NCBI RefSeq assembly: GCF_023343835.1
Contig: NC_064437.1
Coordinates: forward strand, 47,212,967 to 47,276,966
Direction: 5' to 3'
DNA length: 64,000 nucleotides
DNA from: Lagopus muta
Taxonomy: Eukaryota; Chordata; Aves; Galliformes; Phasianidae
This document shows positions 1 through 11,942 of this stretch, piece by piece. The notes below the pieces were generated by a model. That model saw only the letters and a list, made by a program, of their open reading frames with translations, was not told the DNA's origin and ran no database searches. The translations under genes were made by a program, and so were the position numbers. Each line of letters starts with the position of its first letter. The first letter of the stretch is position 1.

Positions 1-3000
1 CCTGCTCTGGGGGCCAGCAGCTCTGCTGGGCCATACTGGTTAGAGGTGCTCAGGGGTCAGGGCTAAGTGCTAAGGGAAGGCTTGGAGATGTGGCTGGAAG
101 AGAGGTAGGTGACGAGACCAAGGCCCTCAAAGCCATGTCCAAACCGGCCATGGTCAGACAGGACAGCTGTCTGAGCTGCGAGACTTCGTGTGCGGGCTCA
201 GGCTCTGCCAAGGCCAGCTGCAGCAAGACGTGGAGCGGAAATGTGTGCACACTGTACTCTGTATTGGTACGCCTTTTTTAACCCAGGCAAGCTCCTTGTG
301 CTGCTCTCGGGTGCAGTTTCTGCCCCAAACAAGAAGACCATAATCCCTGCACTTGGCTTTTCCCATCCACAAACCTCAAAGCGCTTCACAGAGGGAAGAA
401 GCGAGGCGCAGAGAGCAAAGATGAAGGAGAACCCCCCAGCCTCCGGCACAGCATGGTGTGCTGGGGCTGCTCCTCAGCTCTCAGCCCTGCTGCCTTACAT
501 GGCCATGCTGGGAGCGCGCTCTTGGCTGCCTCTAGCACTCTGACTCAGCGGCACACAAATTATCCCAACAAAAAGTAAGCTGAATCTAATCAACAACGAA
601 CGTTAAGCAATTCTGACCTCGCCCAAATTTTCTGGCAGACCTCACACTGTTCCAGTCTGATTTATTTTTAAGTCTCTAATTGATTTTTAAGAAGGCCTCC
701 TCTCCTGAGCCAATTACCCAGGCTGATCTCCAGAGGCTCCACTCCTCCCACTAAGGACAAAGCTTCTCCTCACTGCCTTTGGGCTGCAGCTCATGCTGTC
801 CCACAGGAGCCCTGTGCAGCAGGGACAGGCTACCCCATGCCTCAGGGAGCTCTTGACATCCTAGGGGGATGGGGAAGTGTCTGGGCACAAACCCGTGGCT
901 GGATGTGTCTGTGGCCATCACAGTGCTGGCACCGTGAGTCTCAGGGGAGATGCACAGAACTTGGGCCATTGTGGGGCCTGGTAGCTCCAGGCAGTGGCTG
1001 CTGAAACAGAGCTGCTGTGCCCTCAGCCAGGACAGCGCTACCTCTTTTCAGGAGCAAGAAATAAATCCAGTTGCATCTGCAGGTCACGGCTGAGAAAACT
1101 CAGTCTGCAATCATGGGAGCACAGCGCTGTCCCAGCCCATCCCAGCAGCTCCAAGGTTGCCTTTCTGGCCACAGACTACAGGCTACAAAATACAAGCATT
1201 CCTTCATCACTGCCTGCAAAGCAAGCAGCTGCCCAGCCACCTTCTGAAGACCTTTTCATTCTTCTAAACCAACATCACTGAAATCTCCTCATATCCTTCT
1301 GGGCCTTGATGCCCTCACTGAAGGGCTGTTCTCCCTGCCACAGCTGCTGCATGGCACCTCCTGCAGTGAACCCAGCACTCACAGACTCTACAACCTCCTT
1401 CCAAGCTGCACTCAGCTTTCCCATCCAGTGCTAAGCTCCAGCTGTGGAGTTACCTACAAAACCTCCTTGACCTTCCACATCTCAATCTCACAGCAGGTTC
1501 TCAACCCATGGCTGTGGCTCTTTCCTGGCTTCTTAAAACTAGCATGCAGGGATTGCAGTCTGCTTCCTAAAATCACTCTACCTGCAGGATCTGCCATCCC
1601 TTCCCTCACCGAGCCCCACTTCTGATTTTGGTCTTTATATCAGCAGTACATGACCTTACTGTCAGGACAAGGCAGCTTACGAGCAATGCCAGGCTCCCAG
1701 CCACGCCACAAGGTGGGCTTTCTCCCAGCGCTCAAGCACTATCATGATGCTACATGAGGGGGATCCTCCCCGTAGCAACAGTGCGGGCAGTTTGGCTGTG
1801 CCCCACTGATGGCAGCCTTCTACCCCAATTGGTTGGAGAATGCCCATCCTGCAAGGAGAAAAGCAGGAACCCAACCCTCAAGCAAACGGCAAGCAGAGCA
1901 AAGAGCATACATCCATGTCTGAGGCAACTGAGGTGACGCTAATTTTCTTGCCAATGACCTAATGTCTCAGGGGATTTTTTTAGTGTACTTTCTAAGTGAC
2001 ATTTCAGTTTGGCTTGAAGAAACACGGAGATAATAATTTTACTTTAGATGTATTTCCAACTCGAGAACCGGTCTGCACTTAAGGAATAATGATCAAATTT
2101 GGTATTGTATGAGCATCTCCAGCGTGCCTGGCATGAGTCACCATGGAGCGGGCCCAGGGGGAGCACAGCCCTGCCAGCACAACACAGCCACCGGCACCCA
2201 CAGTGCCCACAGCACAGCCCTGTTCCTGATGGGCGCCCACCTGGTGGGCAGCAAGGGCCCCACAGCTGCTGCCAGGGGCTCAGGGCAGGGTCCAGCAGCA
2301 ATAAAGTGCTTCAGGAGCAGTTCTGCAATGAAAGAACTGAAGATAGCCCATATGTAGGGCCCACATGCCTCTCTTCTTGGTCCCAAGTACTCCTTAAGAA
2401 AACCATTTCTCTTCTGACCCCCAAATATTCCAACTCCAGAGCCTTATTACCCTTTTACCAGTCACAGATACATCTCTGGGCCCAAATTCTCCTTCATCCA
2501 TGCACCAGCCATGCTTCTCTGAGCCCACACGCTCCTGCCCAGGGCCCTACTCCTTCCCTGCCTCTCCAAGCCCCATACTTCCTTCTCAAGGCCAAACACA
2601 CATCTCCTGGACCCAAACACTCACTGTCTCACCTCGATATCCCTTCTCTGGCTGAGAGCTTAGAGCACTGCAGGAAGAACTGGAGCACCTTCCTGCACTG
2701 CAATGCAGCGTGTTGCTGCAGGACTCCGATTTCCACCTTGCCACAAGGAGCTTGCCCAGCACCATGGAGCAGCAACAAGCTGTCAGCTCAGCAGAGCCTG
2801 CCCTAAGGGTGCCCACAGCCTTCACTGACAGGGGGATGTATGTGTGCAGGGGAACACTCAACAGCACACTGCTCCTCAAGACTACTCAGCCAGATGCCCA
2901 TTGGATCCAGCCAGGGGCATTCTGTTGAGCCTTCATGTTACCCAGGTCCTGTTGCCACGTGAGACACCTGCTGCAAGCAATTCAGAAATGCCTGCCACAA

Positions 3001-3340
3001 ACCACTTTTCCCCAAAAAGGGCCACGGGAGACCTGGATTAATTCCTGCAGCATGGATGGGGCAGGGAGCTGTGAGGTGCACAGGGCAGCCCTGCACTGCC
3101 TCGGTTCCGGTGCCCCACACGTGTGGCTCTGTGCCTGGTGCCTCCGCCCAGTACACCCAGCCTGCCCAATATCTCTACTAAGAATGTACCAGCCCGGATC
3201 TTCTGCTGAGCTAAATACATGCAGCTCCCTCCACTGCTCTCAGTGGAGTGACTTTGATTTATGACAGCTGAGATCTGGGCTGGTTCATTTCTTGCAAAAT
3301 TGAAGTTGGGCTGGGAGGACACTTGAAGGTCAGCCAGGCC
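1..3340. other. PSD intron (interior), no exon recognised
   Basis: This stretch lies downstream of PSD coding exon 4 on the minus strand and should be part of the large following intron. I looked for the conserved peptides that precede and form the Sec7 domain and did not find them on the minus strand. Only short chance reading frames are present. AATAAA occurs on the plus strand near 2,300, but nothing around it suggests a gene end. No interspersed repeat was recognised. Confidence 0.5.
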
Positions 3341-3349
3341 GGCCTCCAA

Positions 3350-4350
3350 GCGTGGGCAGAACTGGTGCTGCTGTCCTCGTCCAGCAGCAGTGCCCAGCCG
3401 GCTCCCAGATCGCCCAGCAGCCCCGCCAACGTCACCGCGCCCACAGACAGGTAGGACCCAACCTGGGGCACCGCGCTCCTCCTCGGCGCCGTCTCACACA
3501 GCTGTTCTGCCACCCCGCAGCACAGCCCTCCTCCCGGCTGCCGCCGGTCCTCGCCCAGCCCCGTGCCACCGCCGCTCGCGGGGACCGGGATGGCCTCAGC
3601 GGGGGCCATCCTCTGTCGGACCAATTTCAGGAGGCGGCGGCTCGCAGGGCCGTAGATCCCGTTACTCACCAGGCGGGCGGAGGGGCGGCTTCTCTTTCAG
3701 ACACGCGGATGCCATGGTGCTACCCGGGGAAGCCCGCGCCTCCGGGACCTCTGGGCGAAGTCCGGTCAGCGGGGCGTGAGCTAGCGCGCCCCGCGGGGCC
3801 GCGTCGGAGGCGGTCACAGCCCGAAGCGGGGGGGCGCGTTCCGCGGGGACCCCCCCCCTGCCGCCCCCGCCCCACCGCTGCCGGGCCCCTTCCCCACGGG
3901 CGCGGCCGCCCGTGCCCCGCCGCAGCCCCTCCGCGCTCCCCCGCCCGCACCGCCCCGCCCGCAGCGCCGCCCCCGGGGCCGCGGGGACCCCGCGCGCCGC
4001 CGCTCCCCACTGCGCTCCGCTCCTCCGCATCCCGGCCGCAGCCCCTTCCATCGCCGGCCGTGCCGTGCCGTGCCGCACCGCCGCACCGCCCGCCCCATCG
4101 CCGCCCGCCTCACCGCCGCCGCCAGCGGCCGCGCTGTCCCCGCGGTCCCCGCGCACGCCCCCCCGCCCCCGCCGGGCCTCGCAGGGCCGCGCAGGTGGCA
4201 CCTGGCCCCGTTGCCGCCGCGGGATTCTGAGCCGCACCGCCGCTCTCGTGCACGTGTGTGGCATGTGCGGGCCGGGCAGCTCGCCTCGCGTCCCCGGGCC
4301 TCCGGCACCGCCGTCCACGCTGGGCCCCGCGCTGCTCCGTGGCCGCCCGG
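3350..4350. promoter_or_regulatory. CpG island inside PSD, candidate internal promoter
   Basis: About 1 kb of very GC- and CpG-rich sequence with repeated GC-box-like CCCCGCCC tracts sits inside the intron after PSD coding exon 4. CpG islands of this kind normally mark transcription start sites. On the minus strand, the PSD direction, it is followed at 3,715 by an ATG in strong Kozak context and then a consensus splice donor, so it is most simply read as an alternative PSD promoter. Activity in the plus direction cannot be excluded. Confidence 0.6.
3670..3715 (-). CDS. PSD: Candidate alternative first coding exon of PSD
   Basis: On the minus strand an ATG at 3,715, preceded by CACC and followed by G (near-ideal Kozak context), opens a short frame MASACLKEKPPLRPP. 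It runs into a textbook donor, CTG|GTGAGT, with the last exon base at 3,670. Position downstream of the internal CpG island and upstream of the Sec7-coding exons suits a short PSD isoform. Against it: the frame ends with one leftover base, whereas coding exon 4 ends with two, so it cannot join the same next exon in frame unless a weaker donor 4 bases further (GA|GTAACG) or a different acceptor is used. It may instead be a non-coding first exon. Confidence 0.35.
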
Positions 4351-4399
4351 ACACAGCAGAGCGTGACACTGGAGAGCGATATGGGTAAGAAACCCCACA

Positions 4400-6637
4400 C
4401 ACCTTAACGCCACCCTTCCCGCGCTGCAACGCTGCAGGCTGTGCCTGGAGAGAATTACTTCTCCGTTCGTGCCCAGTCTCCCGTGCTCTCACCCCTTGCT
4501 TCTCCCTCTTTCCATTCTCTATGGCTAGCCCTCTCCCCATGCCTTCCCACATCACACACACAGCAGCCCCGTCACCCTGTGGCTCTCAGGGCACGCACTG
4601 TCCAGTTTGTCCAGTGCCAGCCAGGTTCCCCATGCTCAGCCCACTGGTGAACAGCCACCAGCCCTGGTCCAGCGATGAGGAGCAATTACCAGCCCCCCCC
4701 TCAATAACAAATGTCCCTGGGGGTGCACAGCCATGGCTGGCTCAGGAGTCCCAGCTGGGACCTGAGGAGCCAAGGGAAGCTGAGCGCATGGATTTTAGGG
4801 CACTCATACCCTGAGGGTGCACCATTTGCCTGTCTCTCTCTGGCGCTGATGCACTTCAATATGCAGTGCCTGCCCCAGAGCTGCCCTGGGATTTGGATCT
4901 GTAATTGCAAAATGACAACCCAAGAGCAGCCCAGTTCCTACCTCACTCTTTCACCAGAACCACCAGCCCCAGAGGCACCCAACGTCCCCAGTGTGGCACA
5001 GCATCCTGCTCCTGCTTCTGACCCTGCTCTGGGCCACTGTCACCTCTGTGGGGACAAAAGCCTCCCATACAGTGACAGTGGCGACCCTGCAGCATGGCCC
5101 AGAATGAGGGCCACTGGGAACCCTGCTCTGTGCTCAAGGTGTTGCTGCAGGATGTCCGCTGTGGGGCAGCCCAGCAGCAGACCATCTCCCATTGCTAATG
5201 CAATCTACCAGGGCAGAGGGCTCCTAGAGTTGCAGCATGGGAAGTGTACCAGGGACATGCAGTGGTCCCAGGGTCGGTCTCCCAGCTCAGGGCCGCAGCT
5301 TGTGCTGCTGCTGCTTCCCTTCTCACACGGACACTGGGTCAGGCTGAAGGGACCCAGTGCCTGGGGAGTGCTCACCACAGTGGCAGCTTGGCATGCTTCC
5401 TGCCTGCAAGCTCAAGATTGAAGTGTGGTCCCAGAACGTTGTGTGCTGAGGGATATAGGAGCCTTGGTCTGGGCTATGAAGATGCAAGAGCTGAGGCTGC
5501 CTGGCCTCACAAGGAGCTGCACACCACCACTGCCACAACGGGAGCTGGGAGTCACAGCCCGCAGAGCCCATTCCCAGCACAGACCCCAGCCTGGCACCAG
5601 GTACCCCCACAACTCCTTCCATGCTCCTGTAATGCTGCTGCTGCAGCAGGAGGCATCCTGTGAGCAGTGAGTTACGCACTGTCCTTTGGTTTCTCTGGAG
5701 CCATCTTGGTCCTATGCCTTGACAGAGGAACAGGAAGCTGAGTCTGTCTCCAGCAAGCAACCATCCATGGCTAGAAACTGCCACCCTCGGCTGCTTGGTG
5801 CCACTTGGGCACCACCCGTTTTATGCACAAACCTTGCCTGGCCTCTGTGCCACTGTGCCCCTGTCCTCAGTGTCCCAAAAAAGAAGAAGCCCAGCCCAGA
5901 GATCAGCTCTTCTCCCCCAGAATGCCCCCAGGATGATCCTAATACTACACAGCAGATGCAATGTCCCACCCTCCTCTCTTGACTACAGGTGCCAGAGGTG
6001 ACACAAAGCACAGATCGCCACATGCTCACCCCAAGCTAAGCCTATCAGGATAACACAGGCTGCAGCCAGAAGTACCACAGGTTGGTTGGACAACCAAGAG
6101 AAAGCCAAGCTGTTCTTTCCTTCCAACACTTTCCAGGACCCACTGGGGAAGCCTGGAAGGGTTCAGGACCCTCTGGCGTTGCACAAGATGTCATTGGGCA
6201 AGAGGAGATCTTGTGGGAAAACAGTGCAAGCGGGAAGCTCAGCACTGCTGTGACCAACACGCCAAATTCCCCAAAAGCCATCAGCTCCACATTGGGCCAC
6301 AAGGAAGGATGTGGCATTCTGGACTGGACCTGATAATGCTCCAGGTGAACACACCCCAGAAAAGGGAAAAGCTGCTGCCTGCCAACTGGCTGAACCCTAA
6401 GTGCCTCAGCCCAAGACCTTGCTGGGAGAGGGAAGAGTACAAGAAAGGCAGTGTGTCAGCCTGGACATGGTCTCACATATATCCAGGTTGGAAGAGGTCC
6501 GGCTGAGCATCCTGGACCACTTCCCTGCTCCCCAGCAGCACTGGTTAGGCTGTGGCTACAAAACATGCAGCACAGGATTAGAGTTGATGCTTAACCATGG
6601 TGGTCCAGGTTGGCGGTAAGCAATTTTGGTCACTCAC
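4400..6637. other. PSD intron between internal CpG island and coding exon 4
   Basis: No exon, RNA gene or interspersed repeat was recognised here. Composition is moderately GC-rich, with many short chance reading frames on both strands. Confidence 0.5.
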
Positions 6638-7081
6638 CTCATGTTGGAGGCCAAGGGAGTACCAAAGCTGTCCTCTGAGCAGCAAGGACTGTGCCGAGCA
6701 CCCTTCCTTCGCCTCCCCCTCTCCTCCTCCCTCTCAGTCCAGGGGGCATCGGTGGCTGAACTGGTCCCAGAGTCCGGCTCCAAGTGAGCCAGAGGAGCAA
6801 AGTTCTCCTCGATCAGCTTCACACTGTCTCGTATCTGTCCCTGTACTTCTGGGGTGAGGGTTGGGAGATCAAAAGTGAAAAAGGTCCCATGAGTGTGAGC
6901 TGGGGAGGAGAGGATGTCAATGGAGTCCAGGCTGGTGTAAGATGTGCCTTTGGCTCGATGGGACTCCATGATGCTCTCAAAATGCTTGCTGAAAGAGTCC
7001 ATGCCATCCTTGGAGAGGCTGTGCCCTAGCAGGAAGGGCACTGGAGACTTGAGCATACCCTGTGTGTCTCGATCCATGATC
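6638..7081 (-). CDS. PSD: PSD coding exon 4
   Basis: The acceptor TTTCCCTCTAG|GATC lies at 7,081 and the donor ATGAG|GTGAGT at 6,638. The exon encodes residues 434-580 and contributes to the split codons on both sides (AG|G for Arg433; two bases left over at the end). It holds KSPVPF, the [10 protein letters not shown] block, FFTFDLP and the [14 protein letters not shown] stretch shared with mammalian PSD. These segments sit immediately N-terminal to the Sec7 domain in the family. Confidence 0.92.
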
Positions 7082-10000
7082 CTAGAGGGAAAGAAAGCAA
7101 GAGGAACTGGTCACTGAGGAGCAAGAGGTCAAAGCCCCAAACAAAAGCCTGTGCACTGCTCCAGAAGGAAAGCAGGGAGGGCAGAAGTCTCCTCTGAATA
7201 TCTGAGTACACCAGGCCTCTAAAAGAAACGCCTTGCCTATCCAGGACATCATGGAAAGAGGGTCGTGCTGGCCTCCCTCCAGCCATATGCCTCTCTTTTA
7301 ATGCGCCATGGACTTTTGTTCCCTTAGTGGCTCATCCTCCTAAGAAGCTTATGAGATGGCTACTGCTCCCAGCCACTTGGCTTGAGTTTAGATCCAATAA
7401 ACAGCTCAGGCACCAAAAACTGGATGTAGTTCAGCTCCACTGCCAAACAAATCCACAAGTGCCTGAATTTTCCATGAGCCTTCAGAGCTCCTGGCACCCA
7501 CAGCTCTCCTGGAGCCACCGAGGACAGCCTGACACCTTCTGCATATGTGACACCATGGTCACTGAGCCGAGCCCACCTGCAAGGTCAGCATAAGCAGCAG
7601 CTCCCCACGCTTGTTCTGAAGGAGGAGGAAAGAGCAGGATGGCCTGATGGTAGTGAGAGCACCTGTAAGGGACTGAGCTGCCTTCAGACTGGTTCACCTC
7701 CCCCCTGCCGAAGCACTGTGCTCTCTGAGCTCTGGCAAACCTCTGGGCACAGATCACCCTGCAGGAGGCTCAGCTGGTCTGCGGCACGGCTCTGTGTCCA
7801 GCCCAACACGGGACATCCTGCATCTCAAACCCCTGAGCATTTCATCCTGGAGATGAGCCTGCCCATCAATCTGAGCATGTGACACAGGGATATTTCCAAT
7901 ACAGTGTCAACCCTTCAGTCCTATAAGCACAAACACAACCCTAAAAGCCTGTTTCACTCACAAGCTGCTATCACTTTATTAGAGCACTAAAAATGCACTT
8001 GTTATGCCACTCTCTTTCCTGATTAAAAGCGAAGAGCTGATCCAGCTTGTCATAACATTTGTTATGAACAAACAGCTTCATGCAGAAGGCTCAGAAAATG
8101 TAGTGCTGTTACAAGCACTGAGTGATTTATCATTTATTAGCCTGCTCTGAAATCTCACGGATTATTGCAGCAGGCTCCAAGCTGACAGCCTCACTGCACC
8201 AGAACGTGGAGGGCTTCAGGGGGCACCCAGCGAGGTGGGTAAGTAGGGGACACACATCCCAGAGACCAATAACCGTGCTGCGTTACATGCTGACAACTCA
8301 GCCAGCACTTCTGGTTACCACATGGGGCTGAACAACCGGACATCGGCAGAGGGGAAGGGGCTCCTGTGTCCCCCAGCACATCGGCGTCCGCATGCCGGTG
8401 TCCCATCTGGGAAGGCTGCCCTGGCGGCAGACCCGAGGGCTGTGCTGGGCAGCGCTCTGCTCCCAGGGAGGACAGCTGCTCCTGCCTGCAGCCAGCCCTC
8501 GCACACCGGGCAGCGGGGCACGGTGCTGCACAGCCGGCTCTGGCTCACTCAGCAGCGCTGCCTCTGGCTTAGTGCTCCTCCGGGGGCACTCGAGAAGGGG
8601 GAGAGGAGCCCGCTCTCGCTGGCAGGTCTCGGTGCTCTGGGACTAATGGGAATAAAGACAGCAAAGGCTTAGACTGGTCATTAGCCGTAGAGCCGGCTCT
8701 AAATATATTTCAGGGAGTGGATTCTGGAAGAAGACGCTGTTTCTTATGTCACTTTCCACATCTTGTTTGATTTTGTATCGGATTTTTCATCCTGATGTTC
8801 TGCTGCACGTTCTCTTATTTTAGGCGAAGAGATGACAAGGAAGGTGCCCTTTGGCAAGAATATAAAGGGCAACAAAGTAGTGCCGAGCCAGTCTCCCCGT
8901 GCAGAGGGTGCTAAATCCCTAAGGCTAGATTTTCAAAGGGATTTACATGTCTAAATGCTGCAAATCAGCATCCGATGGTGTCTCAATAATTTTGCATAGC
9001 TGCTCCTTCCCATCTACCAAGGAAGTGCTCTGCAGCGAAGGACTGGCTGGGATGGAAGCCTCTGGTTTGTAACAGCTCCTGCGGAGCAAAGCAGCGCCAG
9101 CTCTTGGAAGATGGGGCAGCTTTTAATGACCCCAGCATCACCGCATCGCCCCTCCTGTGAGCAGACAAAGCAGAAAGTTTGAAGCAGAAAACATCAATAC
9201 TGGTGACTGGTAAACGGGAGGGAGGACTGCAGCTGCAGAGCTCGCTCTGAAGCAGTGTGTAAGCAAAGCCCAGGCTGTGATGCAGGCACTGAACCAACTC
9301 GCTATTTCAGTCTGTTGATTTTTGGCACTGCTGTCAGCAGGGTCTGTGCCTCGTTGGGAGTAGCCAGGGCTCTGTCTGCACATCAAAAAAACCTGAAAGC
9401 CAGCGGTCAACAAGGAAGCTCTGTAAAATGAGCAGGACACCACCATATGCATCCTGGTAATTATGCCAGGAGCACCATGTTGAGGGCAGCAATGCTGTGA
9501 GGTACACACCCGAGCTTTCTGGCCATGCTTGGGGAGCTCCAGCACAGTGTCCCGGAGGGCAGAAGGTAGGTGCAGGTTTACAGCCCATGGATGTGTAATG
9601 GACCCCCAGGTGTTTGGAAATGAATTATCACCAAGTAAAAGAATTGTTATAGTAACTTGAATAACTTGCTTGGAGTGATAATATGATTTACAAAGCTTGC
9701 TCACATTCTCTATCATAATTCATTTGGGAAAAAAATGTATTTCCCTCTTGGCGAAGCCGCAGGATCCCAGCTCCCTGTGCAACATGCACCTTCCCATCCA
9801 TGGCAGCCCACCTCAGGGCTTCTCCCTCCACTGCAGGGTACCACTGCAGGTTATTTCATCCTCTCTTCCCACTCCCAACACCAACCCCCCTTCTCCTTTT
9901 TTGAGCACACTACCAGGCACCTTTCTGTCCCAGCACAGAGGAATCACCCAACTCTGTTCCCCAGCAGCACCTTTCCCTTCACTGCAGAGCATTTGCAGAT

Positions 10001-11878
10001 GGAGCAGAGGCTCTTGTCCCACCCGAGGCCCATCACTACTTTAGTACAGACTATTTTGCCACACAAGCAAGAAACAACACAAAACATAAGTGTGAATGGA
10101 CTCCCTTCAACTCAGTGATCCATGGCATTGTCCCGGGTGCCAGGCTCATATGGCTATCAGATCACAGCACTTGTCTCCAGCAGAATGGGTCCTGTGGTGC
10201 AGTGCTCTGCACTGGACACCAGCACCACCCTGCTCCTTCCACAGGGCAGTGAGAGACCCCCAGCCCTGCAGGACAATGAATAACCGCTGCAACAACTGCA
10301 CATGGCTCAGACACAGCTACTAGGGTTCTGGCTTGGGCTCTAGTTTGGCAGAGCCCCTTTGTCACGCATTTGGGATACCGAGGAGGGCGAGGGGAGCTCT
10401 CTGCCCTCCCACGCTGAACCTCACCTTTCCCTGCTCTCCTTCATCGTGGCCTCAAACACCTCGTCGTCCTCATCTGCATCTCTGTCGTCTCTGTCGCGCA
10501 TTCCATCCTTTGTGCTCGGGATACCGTGCTCAGGGTTCCCTTCAGGCATGCTGTCCCTCCTGCCTGGAGTCCCTGCAAAGCTGGGGTTGCTCTCACTGTC
10601 CTTCTGGCTTTCAATAGCAGAATCCACCTCATCCCTCTCAGCCAGGATGTCGTCAATGTTGGTTTCGCGGTAGCAGCGGAGCGGCACGGTGTCCAGATCT
10701 GTCTCAGAGTACTTCACAGCCCTCCTAATGATGCCCGTCTCACAGGAGCCCTGCTCCTTGCTGCCTGCTGGGGACACCTCGATCTCCACCTCCACATGGC
10801 TCAGGCCATGCTTGGGAAGCAAGCTGGGTGGCTCTGCAGGCAGTGGGTGGCTGGGCTGCAGTGGAGGCTCAGTGTCGGAGGCTGAGGAGCCTGGAATAAA
10901 GCCCAGAGCCCCTGTTCAATCCCAAATCCCAGTGGGTTGGAGCTCTGCATACCCACAGTGTCACTGCCTGACACCTTACCTGTTTTCGGGGCACCCAGCG
11001 AGCCATAGAAAAACTCCCACTTGGCACGGGCGATGCGCTGGGCATGAGCTGAGCTCTGCCGGGGGCACGGCCAGGCGCTGCCCTGCAGGGACACAGTGGT
11101 CAGTGGGGCCGGGCTGGACACAGCGCAGTGTGGGACCACGGGCACCTACCTGGGGCCGGGGGCTGGTGGGGACGTCCTGTGGCGGGGCCTGCAGCCCATT
11201 GGTGAGGGAGCCGAAGAGGCAGCTGGTGGTGAGAGAATGGGGATCCCTTCTGCCTTCGTGGGGACGTGTCTCCCCTGGGGACCTGCAGCCAGCCAGGAGT
11301 GGGTCAGACGCAGAGGCCTCCAGCTTCAGTCTGCGGAGCAGCTGTTCTTGGGGCTGGGGCTGCCCAGGTGGCACACGCCAGCCCCCAGCGGGCTCTGCGG
11401 GGCCATTCTCCTGGGGCCCGCTGAGGGGCCGCACGCTGGCCTTCTCGATGAAGCGGAAGGTGACAACGGAGCTGCGTCCCTCTGGGGCCACCAGTGGGCT
11501 GCGGCTGCCGGGCGAGGTGAGACTCGGGGCGGGATGGCCCCTCCGCGGGGTGCAGGGGGCTGTCAGCCGCCCCCCACCCGGGCAGCCCCCGTTGCCAAAA
11601 GACCCCATCTCTGTTGGCTTGCGAGCCAAGGAGCCGGTGCTGTTGTAGAGGCCAGGGGGGCAGCGGTGGGTCTCGGGGGCCAGGCCCTTGCGCAGGAGGT
11701 GCAGGCGACCAGCATTGAGGTTGGGGGTGAGGCAGCGTGGGGGGCTGTGCCGGCCTGGTTCAGGGCTGGAGGAGATGGGTGGCCAGGGCCTGCGGTCCCC
11801 ATGGTGGGAGAAAGGTGTGGGTGAGGCGGTGCAGCCCTCGGCTGGGGGCAGGCGTACAAGACTCCCCGCCTGCGCCAT
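6638..11878 (-). CDS. PSD: PSD / EFA6A, ARF6 guanine-exchange factor, N-terminal half (partial gene)
   Basis: The product is a pleckstrin- and Sec7-domain protein that activates ARF6 at the plasma membrane and couples endosomal recycling to cortical actin; it is mainly neuronal in mammals. Four coding exons are seen: 11150-11878, 10980-11082, 10425-10890 and 6638-7081 (1,742 nt, 580 codons plus two bases), and all junction phases agree. Recognition rests on blocks nearly identical to mammalian [20 protein letters not shown] in exon 1, [16 protein letters not shown] in exon 2, [17 protein letters not shown] at about residues 338-354, and [16 protein letters not shown] and [10 protein letters not shown] in exon 4. 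This N-terminal region is Pro/Ser/acidic-rich and low complexity. Sec7, PH and the C-terminal coiled coil are encoded left of the window. The N-terminal half appears somewhat longer than in human. Confidence 0.93.
7082..10424. other. PSD intron 3 with AT-rich blocks
   Basis: This is a 3.3-kb intron between PSD coding exons 3 and 4. No exon or transposon was recognised. Two AT-rich blocks (about 7,960-8,170 and 9,590-9,730) stand out from the GC-rich surroundings and contain MEF2-like and homeodomain-like motifs. A third, smaller one at about 8,640-8,900 contains CTAAATATATTT. Confidence 0.5.
10425..10890 (-). CDS. PSD: PSD coding exon 3
   Basis: The acceptor GGCTTTATTCCAG|GCTCC lies at 10,890 and the donor GGAAAG|GTGAGG at 10,425. 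The exon completes Gly278, encodes residues 279-432 and starts Arg433. It carries the most conserved PSD N-terminal motif ([17 protein letters not shown], then [13 protein letters not shown]) and an acidic run rich in Asp and Glu at about residues 409-422. Confidence 0.93.
10980..11082 (-). CDS. PSD: PSD coding exon 2
   Basis: A 103-nt exon with acceptor GTCCCTGCAG|GGCAGC and donor AAAACAG|GTAAGG. It encodes residues 244-277 plus the first base of Gly278, including [16 protein letters not shown], which is essentially invariant against mammalian PSD. Flanking introns are very short (about 67 nt to exon 1 and 89 nt to exon 3), typical of compact avian genes. Confidence 0.93.
11150..11878 (-). 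CDS. PSD: PSD coding exon 1 (start codon)
   Basis: ATG at 11,878 opens 243 codons ending at donor CCCCAG|GTAGGT. The first residues (MAQ) and later blocks ([50 protein letters not shown]) align in order with human PSD, which supports this start. A good acceptor, CCTTGCCCTCCAG, ends at 11,943, so the exon probably begins at 11,942 with 64 nt of 5' UTR. Confidence 0.9.
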
Positions 11879-11942
11879 GCTGACGGGGTGAGCACAGGTG
11901 TCAGAGCTGGAGCTGGACAGGGTGAGGCATCCTCAGGCAGCC
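11879..11942 (-). other. PSD: Predicted 5' UTR part of PSD coding exon 1
   Basis: This segment lies between a strong polypyrimidine-AG acceptor (minus strand, AG at 11,944-11,943) and the PSD ATG. The upstream non-coding exon to which it splices is not identified. It should lie in the 13.65-14.9 kb or the 19.7-21 kb CpG island. Confidence 0.55.

Noticed and set aside
3352-4561. Several 130-300 codon frames on both strands of the internal PSD CpG island
   Set aside because: Overlapping frames on both strands with low-complexity Pro/Arg/Gly content reflect stop-codon depletion in GC-rich DNA, not coding.
1-6637. Sec7-domain exons of PSD expected downstream of exon 4
   Set aside because: No segment matching the conserved Sec7 peptides was found by eye on the minus strand. 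They are inferred to lie left of base 1.
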